From: Stereocaulon alpinum
Lineage: Eukaryota > Ascomycota > Lecanoromycetes > Lecanorales > Stereocaulaceae
Direction: 5' to 3'
DNA: 64,000 nt
NCBI GenBank assembly: GCA_018257865.1
Contig: JAEUBA010000003.1
Coordinates: 310,001-374,000 of the forward strand
Position numbers and translations under genes: made by a program. Shown piece by piece: positions 9,990 through 21,344 of this stretch (positions are counted from its first letter, which is position 1; every line of letters starts with the position of its first letter). The notes under the pieces are model-generated. The model was given only the letters and a program-made list of their open reading frames with translations, had not been told where the DNA came from and ran no database searches.

Positions 9990-10496
9990 GGGGTTGGGTG
10001 GACGAGGTGGTGAGGAGAGGGGAGGTCAATGTAGTGTTTGAGGTGGGGGTCTGGCTTTTAGAGAGCATAGCGCTTGCTAGAGCAATTCCACTGGAAGACA
10101 ATTTTCTATGGCATCCGTGTTCCATATCCGTGGAGAGACCATGGGTCAATGGCCGATTGTCTCTGTATGGAAGTCCTACCTGCCGGAGGATACAACCTTC
10201 TTCCCCCAATAGTCTTCTCTGCCTCCTGGTCTTTTCACACCACTTCTCATTCAGCAGACGGCTCTTCGTTGTCAAGTCGGAAAGCCTCTGACCTATCTCT
10301 CCTACCCACTTGGGCGTGCCTAGCGAACGCACCTGACCGAGCTGCTTTCTCATTTGTCTCCTTCTATCATGCAATTGTGGTTGTAAAGATATACAAAAGA
10401 CTGCGGTTTCTACTACCCTGTTTAGCGATAGAGTTGTCTGGAGATTTTCAATTGCGCGGGTCCAGCTAATTTCCACGTTGAAATGGCGATCACTGT
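9990..10496. other. Intergenic between convergent RPL38 and POL31
   Basis: Open frames here show no conserved domain or splice support; these are 3' flanks. Confidence 0.5.
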
Positions 10497-12226
10497 TCAT
10501 GATTCATTGAAGACCTTAAAGTTGACAATCTCGACTTCCAGGGTTTCCATGTCCAGCAACACTAGATCCCCCGTCTCCTTAAATTTCGGCACTGCAATCA
10601 AGCGCACTATCTGTCCTGTAGGGCCTTCGATGATGGCCGTTTCGAAAGCTGGCTGGCTGCCGACGAAGTAGACGTGCGGGCACTCTTCGATAACGAATTG
10701 ATCTTTGTCTTGGAATGGGTAGCACCCTGCCAAAGCTTATCAGCATGGTGTTGAGCTGGAATTTGCAGGAAACTTACACAATGTATCCGGCGCGGTAGGT
10801 GCACCGCACCTCCATCTCAAAAGGTTCTCCATCATTCTAAGCCTCTCATCACCCTCCACATACTTGAAGACATCATCTATCGGCTGTCCCCCGTTCCCCA
10901 TCATCCTCCATCCATCCATATCACCTTCCCATGGATTCGTGACACTGTCAAACCAGCCTGGCTCCGTAACACCTGGCATTGGCGAGTAATTCCTACTGCG
11001 TGGAAACATTGCAGAGTGTATAGGCTGTTGTGGTAATGAGACGTTTGCAGGATCGCCTTCTCCTGGAAGAAGTGTGATTGGCATCGAAGGTAGAAGTGTG
11101 GCAAGGAAATCATCGAGACGCTGTGTGGGGGCAGGATTGTACGCTGCCGAATCATACCCGTATTTCTTGCTTGCCTTCTTGTCTAATAGCTCATCTCGAG
11201 AATGAAGCGGTGTACCCTCTGAGATCGAATTTCCAGCTATGATCAATCTTGATATCTTTCCAACCTGTTGCTGTGTTGACAAGCCGCAAGCTTCCCCTAG
11301 AAGAAATTCCATAAGGAGGTCCAGGGTCAAGGTATCGCCGTCATCGCCGCTTATGCCTAGGCCGCTCACTATGGCTACCTTACTGCCTTCTTTTTTATCT
11401 TTCTGCCCCTTCCTACTTGACTTTTCATTGCCATTGGCTAATAGAGCGGATGCTTGGTCCCGTTCCCATCGTTGTGGTTGGCGAGGCAGGTCTGGCACCT
11501 TCATGTCTATAATCTCAAAGTCGCCATTCGCGTTTTCTGTTCCCATGACTGCGATAATGCATCCTGTTACCAACATTGATATATGTAAAGGTGTCCCAAT
11601 CAACCGTAATCGTCCTGATTCGTCCTCCAACATAGTTTGATCCTGGCCTGTAGGCGAGATATATTTCTCACGAGGCGGGGGGGCTGAGATCCAGTGCTGA
11701 ACACGTCGCAGATTCAGCAATCGAAGGGATCAATAGTCTAGATATTGGCACGCACATCTTTCGAGATATCGTCGAGAATATTGGGCTTCAACGGCATATC
11801 CATATAAACCGTTCCTGCCACCCAGCAAAGTTCACCTTGCCGTACATCAAGGACTCGATCGACCCGCCGTACCCTTTCCCCTGCTATCTGAATTGCTTAG
11901 CATCTCGTCGGCTGTCCTGTCGAAACAAAGTCTGTAACATGTACCTCTATTTCGCCCCATGCATCTGCAGCAATCTCTTCGACTGCAGGCTTGAGCATCG
12001 CCAACCGTAAGAAGTACATGTCCCCATATTGCTGCTGATAGTGCTTTTGATCGCCCTTCGCCAGATCGAATGTGTGGAGAGGATTGTAGGAGGATGGCGT
12101 TCGGTCAATTGTAGGGTATGCTTCTTCTTTCCTGTTGACGACTTCAATAGTGGTACATATGACAGTAAGCAAAGTAACTTACGACGGGGCTTGCATAAGC
12201 GCATCGACGTCTTGATCTGCCATCAT
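10497..12226 (-). CDS. POL31: DNA polymerase delta subunit 2 (small B subunit)
   Basis: Five exons, 5' to 3': 12226-12183, 12131-11945, 11887-11756, 11696-10778, 10726-10497; 503 aa. Non-catalytic, calcineurin-like B subunit that links the catalytic subunit to the rest of the replicative polymerase delta complex in the nucleus. Landmarks are 'YGDMYFLRLAMLKPAVEEIA', 'RVLDVRQGELCWVAGTVYMD', 'VAIVSGLGISG', 'LLPGEGDPANVSLPQQPIH' and 'CPHVYFVGSQPAFETAII', all typical of POLD2/Pol31/Cdc1. All intron phases close. The first coding exon is short (44 nt). The C-terminal exon after 'APTAPDTL' restores 'WCYPFQDKDQF'. Length is normal. Confidence 0.92.
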
Positions 12227-13113
12227 GACGGTTGTACTGAATCGTGATGATGTTGACCATCGCGTGTACTATTCGTTCTGGCAGACGTGACGCGCCGCAA
12301 TAGATAGCCCCAAATGGGTCTAGAAGGGTTCGGCGCCCGCAGGAGGGCTGACTCCCAAAAGCTGCCTGGAAAGTACTGTACAGTACCCTAGGGCTGAGTA
12401 CTTGAGCGCCACGGTTTTATCTCGGAATCTATAAGCTGGGGCTACTCTTATGGCCTTTCTAGGGGTCCTTGCGCTACAAGAGCCAATTCCTTTCAGCTTT
12501 TCCGACTAGTGCTCTGCAGCCTTTGGAGTTCAGCTTCCAAGGCTGATAACGTGAAGAAAATGCGCTAACATGACCATCGATGCAATTCGAGCTCTCAAGT
12601 TCTCCTCTCTGTGTGACCGGGCCAGCGTATATGTAGTTGTGATTAAGGCTCCACCTACACGTATCCTGAGACTACGATTGGGGTCGGACTAAAATAGCCT
12701 CACCATACCACTTGACAACCTTTGATGGTATGCTCAAGGGTATGCTCGATAGCAGTCTTTCAAATTTTGGTCCCGCAATAATGTTACACATTCTGCTTCG
12801 ACCCACAATATGGATACCGTTACTGCTCATAATCACGTGTTTCGTGTCGGGATGTGGAAACATCATTGAGGGTGCCACGTCGAGGATAAGAAAGTTTCAT
12901 ACTACTGTACCCCGGAAAGGTCCCGGAACGGGGGCCCCGCAGCGGCCCTAAAAGACCCCTTACCGGGTACTGATCCCACTCCAGGGGGTCGCTTGGGGGA
13001 ACCACGTGAACTTTATCTGAACGTAGGTGCCTTAAGAAACGCGCCACTTTCTAGCGCGACAGGCGCGACCTGAAGCTGATCAAACCTTTGGGACAGGTTG
13101 AACACTGCAGACA
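12227..13113. other. Intergenic between divergent POL31 and MSM1, with repeat scars
   Basis: No gene. TAGAAGGGTTC at 12321-12331 matches the first bases of the 6741 MITE, but no partner end is seen. A perfect 14-bp palindrome GTACTGTACAGTAC lies at 12373-12386. A GC-rich block at about 12911-12970 can fold on itself imperfectly. The part next to 13114 should hold the MSM1 promoter. Confidence 0.45.
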
Positions 13114-14929
13114 ATGAAACAAAGGCTCGCCAAACCCCTCCTAGCCACGCCTATACGACAGTATCGATCGTCGTTCTGCAGCGAAGGTCGCGCTCAAATC
13201 AGGATCCGCTGGCAGCACTCAGCGCCGGTACCTTCAAATGCTGAGAAGCCCTACTACGTTACTAGTCCTATATTCTACGTCAATGCTGGTACAGAATGCA
13301 GGGCTAGCAGCGTGAATGATACAAGCTGACTGTTGAAAGCACCCCACGTTGGTCATCTGTACACCTTGGTCTTGACAGACATTCTCAAGCGATGGCACGC
13401 TCTATTGGGAAAGAGATCGATACTATGTACAGGAACAGACGAACATGGAATGAAAATTCAGCGGGCAGCGGCAAAAGCAGGACAGGATGTACGAACATTC
13501 TGCGATGAAAGCTACAAGCCGTTCGAGAACCTGGCAAAGGAAGCGCAGGTTGATTGGGACCACTTCATACGAACCTCCGAGCCTGACCATCGATTTGCGG
13601 TACAGCACTTCTGGCTGATGCTAAGCGAAAGAGGCTGGATATACGCTTCGAAACACGAAGGGTGGTATTCCGTCAGTGATGAGACATTCTATCCAGAGTC
13701 AGGCGTGCAATTGGCTCTTGATCGAGCTACGGGGCGGAAGTTCATGGCTTCGAAAGAGACAGGGAAGGAGGTGGAATGGACGTCAGAGAATAACTATCAT
13801 TTTCGGATGTCAGCATTGAAGGATCGGCTTCTCGCGTTCTACAAAGAGAATCCTCAATTCGTTGTTCCTCATACACGGATGAAGAGTGTGATTAAAGAGG
13901 TGGAGGCAGGACTTCAGGATCTTTCTATATCACGACCAGTCGAGCGCCTGAACTGGGGCATTCCTGTCCCGGATGACCCATCTCAGACAATATATGTCTG
14001 GCTTGATGCCTTGATCAATTACCTTACAAAAGCCAACTACCCTTTCCAAATACCAGGCCATGAGAACTCTGCTGGCTGGCCTGCAGACTGTCACGTTGTT
14101 GGGAAAGATATTGTCCGATTCCATTGCATCTACTGGCCCGCTTTTCTGATGGCTCTGGACCTCCCTCTTCCGAAACAGGTCCTCACGCATGCGCACTGGA
14201 CCATCGGACGCGAAAAGATGTCGAAATCGACTGGCGTTGTAGTTAACCCTTTCTTTGCTATCAACCGCTTTGGAGTAGATTGTATGCGTTACTACCTGGC
14301 CCTTGAGGGTGGTATCAAAGATGACGCTATGTACGACAACTCGTTCATCATTGACCGCTATAAGAAAGGGCTTCGTGGCGGGCTTGGAAACCTCGTTAGT
14401 CGTGTCACTCGCTACAAAGGCTGGAATGTCCGGCGAGCTGTCAAACACGCTTATGAGCCTATTGGGCAGTTCAATGAGGATATGAGCTCGCTTCTCAGTG
14501 CTCTGCCTAGCGAGGCGTTGACTTTAATGGAAGAGTTGGATCCTGGTAAAGCCTTAGCGCAGATTATGAAAATCGTCTACGAGGTAAGCCTTTCTTGACG
14601 GGACAATTGCAGCATGCTGATCGAACTGTTAGACGAATGGGTTTTTCCAACTCAGCGCTCCCTGGGAGCTCAACAAGCCTGAAGACGAAGAGAGATTAGA
14701 TCGCATTATCTATCTCTGTGCTGAGTCTATACGCATCTGCGGTATACTATTACAGCCATTTATGCCGTCTAAGATGAAACAGCTTCTGGACATGCTCGGA
14801 GTAGCTGGCGACAAGAGGCTGTACTCTCATGCGATTCTGGGCTCGGATAAGGATTATGGAGAGCCAAAGTCTCCACTGGGGACAGGGACTCAGGATATGT
14901 TGTTTCCACCTTTAAGTAGTGATTTCTAG
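13114..14929 (+). CDS. MSM1: Methionyl-tRNA synthetase, mitochondrial
   Basis: Exons 13114-13288, 13340-14583 and 14633-14929; 571 aa. Charges mitochondrial tRNA-Met. A basic N-terminal presequence precedes 'YYVTSPIFYVNA', and the first splice makes 'APHVGHLYT', the HIGH-class ATP-binding signature. The KMSKS signature is 'REKMSKSTG' near codon 350, and 'HVVGKDIVRFHCIYWPAFLM' and 'NYLTKANYP' are class I MetRS blocks. The C-terminal part is the anticodon-binding helical domain, ending 'LFPPLSSDF'. It is shorter than cytosolic MetRS and lacks a C-terminal tRNA-binding extension, as expected for the organellar enzyme. Confidence 0.93.
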
Positions 14930-15171
14930 CGGAGATGTAGTAAACGACAAGAAGATGCCCCGAGGATAAGACTTTCTTGTAGTTAAGAAACACGATTGAC
15001 CACAAACCTCTGTACTGACGCCGCCTAGGGGCGTCGCCCCCTGAAGTCAAGACCCCTGTTTAACCAGAGCGGCACCAATGCGCGCAGATATTGGCAGGCG
15101 CCGACCCATGGCAGCCTTAAGGTAGCCGCCCCGAATTAAACCTTCTTCCCCCGTCCACCTACCACAATACC
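14930..15171. other. Intergenic with small GC hairpin
   Basis: Short spacer. GGGGCGTCGCCCC at about 15028-15040 is a small inverted repeat; function unknown. Confidence 0.3.
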
Positions 15172-16563
15172 ATGGACGCATCCAAGATTGCTGGTATGGA
15201 ACCTCGCCTTGACACTCCCAGTGGTTTCCTGCGAAGATGGAACGTTATTTTGCCGGCGGGCTTGCTTGTCTACGTTATCTTTGTCCGTTCACTGCGGTAC
15301 CAAAGAGCTAAGCGCTTGCAGAAACAGTATGCCCCTGCGGGCAGGGACAGCTTTCGCTTTATGACTACAGAAGACGCTCAGGCTATACTGAAGGAACTTG
15401 CGGAGTTAGAATTTCCAAAACTGTACGGATTCTCCATGGTGGTAGCATTGTTCAGGGTTGGTCGCTTGCGAAAGTCCGTTAGCTACGCGCTCATATTTAA
15501 CGTTCGCCCTTAGACATACGGTATACCCAGTATATCCTCCCTCCTTGTGAAAACCGGCCAGCTCAAGAACAGTGAGACCGCATCGAAACGCGCCGCAGAC
15601 ACCGGGGTGCTGCTTCTGGAATTCGGACTAAACAAGCCTACTTCGGAAAGGGCCATCGAAGCCATTGCTCGCATGAATTTCCTACACTCCCGCTATCAGA
15701 AGTCGGGCCAGATCACAAATGACGATCTGTTATATACTCTAAGTATCTTCGCGCTTGAGCCGGCCAGGTGGATCAATCGGTACGAATGGCGCAACATGAC
15801 AGACCTTGAGATGTGTGCCTGTGGCACCTTCTGGAAGAGTATGGGCGAGGCTATGGAGATATCTTACGCAAAACTTCCCTCGTCCACCAAAGGATGGAAA
15901 GATGGACTCCACTTCTTAGAAGAGGTCAAAGAATGGAGCGATGACTATGAGGAGACCCATATGGTTCCTGCTAATACTAACAGGCAGCTTGCAGACTCTC
16001 AGTTCAAGTTCATGCTACCAGATTGGCCTGCTAGGTATCGTGATCCGTGCGTGAAAATGATTGTTGTGCTTCTAGGGGACCGACTCCGACGGTCAATGAT
16101 GTACGTTAGCGAACACATAAGAAACCTCCTAGCCTTGCTCATGATGATGTATAGGTATCCCCAATCTTCTTCTATCTATCATCAACTCGTCAATGGCTTT
16201 CTTGATGTACGAAGATTGTTGATTCGACATTTTGCTCTACCTCGACCAGACTTCTTGCGAAATCACTGGATCGAATCTGGGCCCGACAGTCGACATGGAC
16301 GTTATGCTTTGTATGATTACTTGGCGCATCCGTGGTATGTCAAGCCCACCACATTACGCCGTTGGGGTCCAGGAGCTTGGATCACAAGGCTTCTTGGATA
16401 CAAAGTCCCTGGTGACGATGGCGACAAGTACTTTCCTCAAGGATACAGTTTCGCCGATGTTGGACCTACAGCTCTCAGCGGCAAAGGCATCAAAGAGATG
16501 GAAGAGACTCGTTTCCGGCTAGTCCAAAGAAATAGAGCGGGCTGTCCTTTTGCACCTGCGTAG
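15172..16563 (+). CDS. ER-bound oxygenase MpaB-like (DUF2236-type)
   Basis: Exons 15172-15456 and 15514-16563; 444 aa. Resembles the fungal MpaB/MpaB'/rubber-oxygenase catalytic domain family, heme-type proteins of the ER; MpaB acts on a prenyl side chain in mycophenolic acid biosynthesis. An N-terminal membrane anchor 'VILPAGLLVYVIFVRSL' (about residues 25-41) is followed by 'YGIPSISSLL', 'GVLLLEFGLNKPTSERAIEA', 'RMNFLHSRYQKSGQITNDDL', 'YTLSIFALEPARWINRYEWR' and a His-containing helix. The 57-nt intron has GTTGGT and TTAG ends and an exact frame join. No other biosynthetic genes are adjacent, so its substrate is open; many family members are not in clusters. Confidence 0.75.
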
Positions 16564-17113
16564 TAAGATCTATGACGCGCCTCCTAGTAAACGACATCAG
16601 CGAAACGAATGAGACAATGTGAAACATTCGATGTTCTGGCTCATCGAGTCTTAGAGCCTAGCTTGGATAGGCGCCTTACCATTCGGTATTGGGGACAGGA
16701 CGTGAGAAGCTATTGGATAGAGTAGACAGGGGTCGAATGGACCACCTGAATCTGTGGGTCCGAAACGATTTACCCTTTCTAGCGTTATTATCAGGTCATG
16801 CAAGCCGTAGAAGTGTGCCGATAAGCAGAGTCTCCGTGCTGCAAGCGCCGCGATTTAGTGTCGCTCGGAAACTTTCCGACTTTAAATATAGGTTAGTTGA
16901 TTCTCAGCCTTGTATACTTTCTGCTTTGGTCTTGACCGCTAATGCACAAGGCGTTTGGACGAGTAAGCCATGTGGGGGTGCAGGACGGGGGCAGGTTCTT
17001 GATCTCATAAGAAGTGCTTCCTTCAACAGAGTTGTCCTTGCCGAAAATTGCCTCGAAGGATTGATGTGTCTGTACAATCTATACTTGTTCGTCGAACAGC
17101 ACTCTCCAAAGAC
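16564..17113. other. Intergenic
   Basis: A long plus-strand frame at 16689-17117 ends inside the next gene's start region. Its composition is not clearly protein-like and no domain is seen. Probably 5' flank. Confidence 0.4.
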
Positions 17114-18328
17114 ATGAATGACCTCCAAGCACGACTCGGCTGGGTCAGCCAACCTAATCAACGAGGGACAATTGACATCATATGGAGCTGCATCGTCACA
17201 CTCGGGATTTGCGTTTGGGCAATGCTACACCTAAATGTGCCTGCCAGTACCGACAGCGAGTCTAGCCTCTTCCTTCGTCGAGCTCGATGGATGTCCCTTG
17301 CCATACTTGCCCCAGAGCTGGTCATGCTCTTTGCATGTGGCCAGTGGGCTTCGGCAAAACGATCGGTCGCGGAAATGAGGGAACTAGGCTGTAGCGACTG
17401 GACTATGGTACATGCACACTACGCGGACAGTGGAGGCTTTCTGCTCCATGTGGAAGATACTGTATCCTTCCCAATCACAGCAAAGCAAATCCACTACTTG
17501 GTCCAGAGGGGACACTTGCCTTTACCAAACATCACGAAGAAAGAGATATGGGATAAGAGTAAAGCAGACCGTTTGGCGAAGACAATCGCAGGCTCGCAGG
17601 CGGCTTGGCTTGTAGCCCAGGTCATAGCACGCGGCGTACAACACCTGCCGATCGCGCTGCTGGAGCTATCGACAGTAGCCTTGATCAGCTGCACTGCAGC
17701 CACGGCATTCTTCTGGTTCCAAAAGCCGCTAGGGGTTGAGACACCTACGGACGTGTACCTTGAGACTAGCATGGCGCAAGTACTACAGCTCGCTGGGGAC
17801 GACGGTAAGGCTCCATACCACGACACGCCTTTGGACTTCGTCGAATCCCAATTATACACATCGAGTCAATTTCCGTTACACCAATTATGGGGCGTTCAAG
17901 AAAGACCGCTGCCTCGTATACCTAACGACCGCGATCCGCAATTACACAATCTGTGGATAATTCTTATTGTTACGATTCCTACCGCTGCGTTCTCTCTGCT
18001 CCACTTGATTGCCTGGCATTTCGATTTTCCCACCAAAGCAGAGCTTCTTCTGTGGCGCTGGACTTGTGTTTCTATGAGCATTGTCTTGGGCACCTACTGC
18101 GCGACTGAGGCGGCTAGCATTATCGCTCAAGGTTATACAACCTCGGGACTCACGACGCTGAATGGGTATAAGCTTCGATGGCCTACTAACATCTTGTTCT
18201 TTGTACCAGGCTTTCTATATATGTGTGCGCGTCTAATTGTTATTGTCGAGATTGTCATTAGTATGCGTCTGCTCCCGGCGGGCTGTTTTGAGACTGTGCA
18301 ATGGACGCAGCTCATCCCGCATTTCTAA
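17114..18328 (+). CDS. Multispan integral membrane protein, fungal family
   Basis: Single exon, 404 aa from ATG 17114; in-frame codons before it lack an ATG. It starts 'MNDLQARLGWVSQPNQRGTI', then 'DIIWSCIVTLGICVWAMLHL', the typical opening of a large fungal family of uncharacterised membrane proteins. Further hydrophobic segments lie near residues 60-76 ('MSLAILAPELVMLFACG'), 195-220, 285-305, 325-345 and 370-390. A conserved-looking soluble part in the middle contains 'HAHYADSGGFLLH'. Function of the family is unknown. The upstream region might hide a short signal-peptide exon, as relatives often carry one, but I could not prove it. Confidence 0.75.
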   Translation: MNDLQARLGWVSQPNQRGTIDIIWSCIVTLGICVWAMLHLNVPASTDSESSLFLRRARWMSLAILAPELVMLFACGQWASAKRSVAEMRELGCSDWTMVHAHYADSGGFLLHVEDTVSFPITAKQIHYLVQRGHLPLPNITKKEIWDKSKADRLAKTIAGSQAAWLVAQVIARGVQHLPIALLELSTVALISCTAATAFFWFQKPLGVETPTDVYLETSMAQVLQLAGDDGKAPYHDTPLDFVESQLYTSSQFPLHQLWGVQERPLPRIPNDRDPQLHNLWIILIVTIPTAAFSLLHLIAWHFDFPTKAELLLWRWTCVSMSIVLGTYCATEAASIIAQGYTTSGLTTLNGYKLRWPTNILFFVPGFLYMCARLIVIVEIVISMRLLPAGCFETVQWTQLIPHF

Positions 18329-19504
18329 CTTCGTAGGATATGGGCGATTTCAGGGTATGTATATGTTTTCAGCCTATCAGCGTCTGAAGCTATGAATCTC
18401 ATGATGGTTGTATGAGGCGTTGTTCACGGCCATCTCTTCTATAGTATGCCAAGTCTGTAACAAATCATAGTACCCATGTCGAATAATACATGATCAGAAA
18501 CATTGGAGGATCTTCACCCAAGCACTTCCATGCGACTTGCTTTTGTTATCCAGAGCCGAATGGGTTGGCAGTGTTTGACGCTATGCTGGCTTGACCAGAG
18601 ATCTCATGGAATTTGTAATGCATTGTACTCGCGTCCTGAGCGTCTGATGTCATGGCTTCTTTGTTCGCATCCCTACATCAACGATACTGGCTGGATCACT
18701 GCTCAAAAGGCTTCTCTTCTGTAAGATCGTGGATCCTGACAGGTAAGGTAGTTATCCATCCGCACGAAATTACTCCGTATTACATCTTGCAACCCTCGCA
18801 AAAGTTTAATCACTGCTAAAACACCCTTGGTAAATCAACTTCATAGCTCTATCCGCATACTTATTGCCAGAGGCCATTCACTCTCCGAATTGACTTCGAG
18901 TGATTTAACGCTGGGGAATCATGTACCTTAGTATGACCGATTCAATACACTACTTACTACCTTCCCAATCGGACAATTCCCAGCTCAACCATAACCTCTT
19001 TTATTACCACAAACACGAGTTCACCAAACTTGATGCATGGCAATTTTAGATAATAGTGAAGTGTGGAAAGAGAATTGTGTAGCTAGGAACGTAGCCCGCT
19101 TAATGCGTATGGAGCTCGGAGCCTAGTGATTGAGCGAAGGAGGGCTCGCTTGGGTAGGTATGTGCGCGCAATGTTGCAGATGGAGGATGCCAGACCGTGA
19201 CATTGGGCGAAATTGCAGTCCTCAGGCGTCAAAGTAGCGGTGGTGAAAGTTTTATATTTGGAGAGGTGCAAGGCTCCAGAAAGCTGGCGGAATAGAGACC
19301 GTGCAGAAGGCAGCAGGCGTCAGGAGCTAGAGCGCGGTGCACGGTCTACTCATGGCACAAGATGATGACTTGAAAGACTTTGAAATTTTGTCTAGAAAAG
19401 AACAAGCATGCTCAATCGCTATGATATGCTAATTAATATACCTCCCAATGCAAGCACAAGAACGCAAGGACATCAAACTTCGCCAATGTTTCTACTCCTG
19501 GGAT
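18329..19504. other. Gene-free 1.2 kb
   Basis: No convincing ORF, repeat or RNA gene. 3' flanks of two convergent genes. Confidence 0.5.
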
Positions 19505-20686
19505 CTACCTGTATACAATGTTAGATCCATTCAATCTCTCATCAAAACCAAGACCTACTCTACCAGGACTTCCTGCATACATCGGTACAAATGGCTTGTT
19601 CTTCTCCCAGCCGGCATCCCGTAGGATACTATCAAAAGTAGTTCCGGGCCGTTCCAAGTCCCCATTTGGCGGGCTGTAGATCTTTATGCTCTCCATACTC
19701 GGTTCTCTTTTCAACGATGGCGTTACCGATCGCTGACCGGGTGGTGTTTCTGGTATTTTTGGTATGCTTCTTCCAATGCCATCCACGGGCGCGTCACGAC
19801 TTCTCATGCTCCTCAGTGTAGGTGTTCTTGAGAACAGAGAGCGGACTCTTGATGTGCGGTTATCGTATTTGGATTTCGATTCGCGGCGCAGGAAGTCGGT
19901 CCGGAAGGCGTTGTTGCCGTCTGACTGGTAGATGGGATCGGAGACAGTAGCCGTGACGCTCGAGAAGTCGGGAGATGGTGCATCGCGCTCTTCATTACGA
20001 CGCCGCTGCCCGAAACAGCAAATCGCAATAACTGCGAGTAGGACACCCGCTACAATTCCAGGAAAGAAGCCCACCATAACAGCCGCGGCTGGAAATTGGT
20101 TGTATTGAGCTGATGGAGAAGGGTTAGAGGTCTGTGAGGTGTTTGCCGCAGAGCCTGTCGGTGTATTGGAGGGACTTGTGGTGGCTGAGTTGGTTGATGT
20201 AGGTGTTGGGGGAGAGGCTTGACTCGAAGTTGTTGAAGGACTAGGTATTTGAACGCACTCTTTGTTGTTGCTGCAGCTGTAGCCTGGGGGGCAGCACATA
20301 GGACCGCATTGTTGTAGATTGATCGGTATCTGTGTCGAAAAAAGGCCAGATTTTGGGTTGGTAGTGGCATTCAGGAGGTTGGAGTTGCATTGGATCGGCC
20401 CTATCTGCGAGCAGTCACTGCCTACAGGACAACATATCGCACCCTGACCACCATTGAAGATCTGGCACGTGCTGGCGTTGGCTGGCGCATTTGCTGAAGG
20501 ACAGCACCAGTCGGAGGGTGTGTTTTGTCCGCACGGTGAGTAGTTGGTTCCGCAAGTTGATTCTGCTCGTTCGAGAAGGCTTAGCATTTGCACCGCGTGT
20601 GAAGCTGCCGAGAGAGCTATTGCTGATGGAATTGAGGCTGAGAGGAGGTAGATAGCCGTAAGCTGGAGAAAGGTTAATCGACCCAT
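19505..20686 (-). CDS. Cys-rich single-pass surface protein
   Basis: Single exon, 393 aa from ATG 20686; an upstream in-frame Met at 20776 would bury the signal peptide, so I prefer the second. Signal peptide 'MGRLTFLQLTAIYLL', cleaved near 'SAIALSA'. Residues about 45-145 form a Cys-rich domain with spaced pairs ('GTNYSPCGQ', 'DWCCPSA', 'AICCPVGSDC', 'QCGPMCCPPGYSCS'). A Ser/Thr/Pro-rich stalk (about 150-200) is followed by one TM segment 'VGFFPGIVAGVLLAVIAICC' and a basic, Ser-rich cytosolic tail. The architecture fits a cell-wall-associated sensor or adhesin-like protein. The family is common in Pezizomycotina but uncharacterised. Confidence 0.75.
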   Translation of the reverse strand: MGRLTFLQLTAIYLLSASIPSAIALSAASHAVQMLSLLERAESTCGTNYSPCGQNTPSDWCCPSANAPANASTCQIFNGGQGAICCPVGSDCSQIGPIQCNSNLLNATTNPKSGLFSTQIPINLQQCGPMCCPPGYSCSNNKECVQIPSPSTTSSQASPPTPTSTNSATTSPSNTPTGSAANTSQTSNPSPSAQYNQFPAAAVMVGFFPGIVAGVLLAVIAICCFGQRRRNEERDAPSPDFSSVTATVSDPIYQSDGNNAFRTDFLRRESKSKYDNRTSRVRSLFSRTPTLRSMRSRDAPVDGIGRSIPKIPETPPGQRSVTPSLKREPSMESIKIYSPPNGDLERPGTTFDSILRDAGWEKNKPFVPMYAGSPGRVGLGFDERLNGSNIVYR

Positions 20687-21344
20687 GGTGTTGGTATATG
20701 GCGGAGAATTAGGGAAGTGATGGGCGGGTGGCAAAGCTGTGCAGTGGGAAATATCTGAACTTGCAGAGGCAATCAAAGTGTAACGAGTAGGACAAAGAGA
20801 GCGTCAGTAAACCAGACTGATATGATAGAAAAGAACAATGCCAGTCCAGCTTAGCATATAACCGACATTAAAGATGCTATTATCGCGAACAAAAGAGACG
20901 GAGAAAGCAGAGAAGGCAAGCTTTTGTTCGCCAACGCGAATAGGAATGATCTGGGGCATCTCTTCGCTGCATAGACACCCAAGCACATTCACCACGATCT
21001 GAGAATAGACCCCGCGCGCCCAGTAGTGCAAGGATTCTGTAGCACTGTCCATACGAATATCCTGATACAGCATGAGGGCATGACCTTTGGCCATCGACAG
21101 GCTGTTGTTGGTTCTTCAAGGAGAGGTCACCTGAAACGTGGACATGTGGAGAAGGCGGCTATGTAAGAGAGATGGATGGGTTGAAGAAAGAGTCGGCAAA
21201 TGACTGGTCGCCTCGGCGTTACGCGCTAGATGGATTAGGAATAGTGCCCCAGGAAGCCTCAGAATTATTTGGCAATGGAAGCATCAGAGGTAAATTTAGA
21301 GATATTCCTTTGCGACTGCACGAGACCACTTACCTTACCATTCT
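20687..21344. other. Divergent intergenic region
   Basis: Shared 5' region of the Cys-rich protein gene (minus) and the SOD-fold gene (plus). Minus-strand open frames at 20804-21119 have no recognisable content. Confidence 0.45.

Noticed and set aside
12321..12500. Second full MITE copy
   Set aside because: Only the first 11 bases match an element end. No inverse end was found within 1 kb.
16689..17117. 142-codon plus-strand ORF
   Set aside because: No domain, no splice support, composition not coding-like, and it overlaps the start region of the membrane protein gene.
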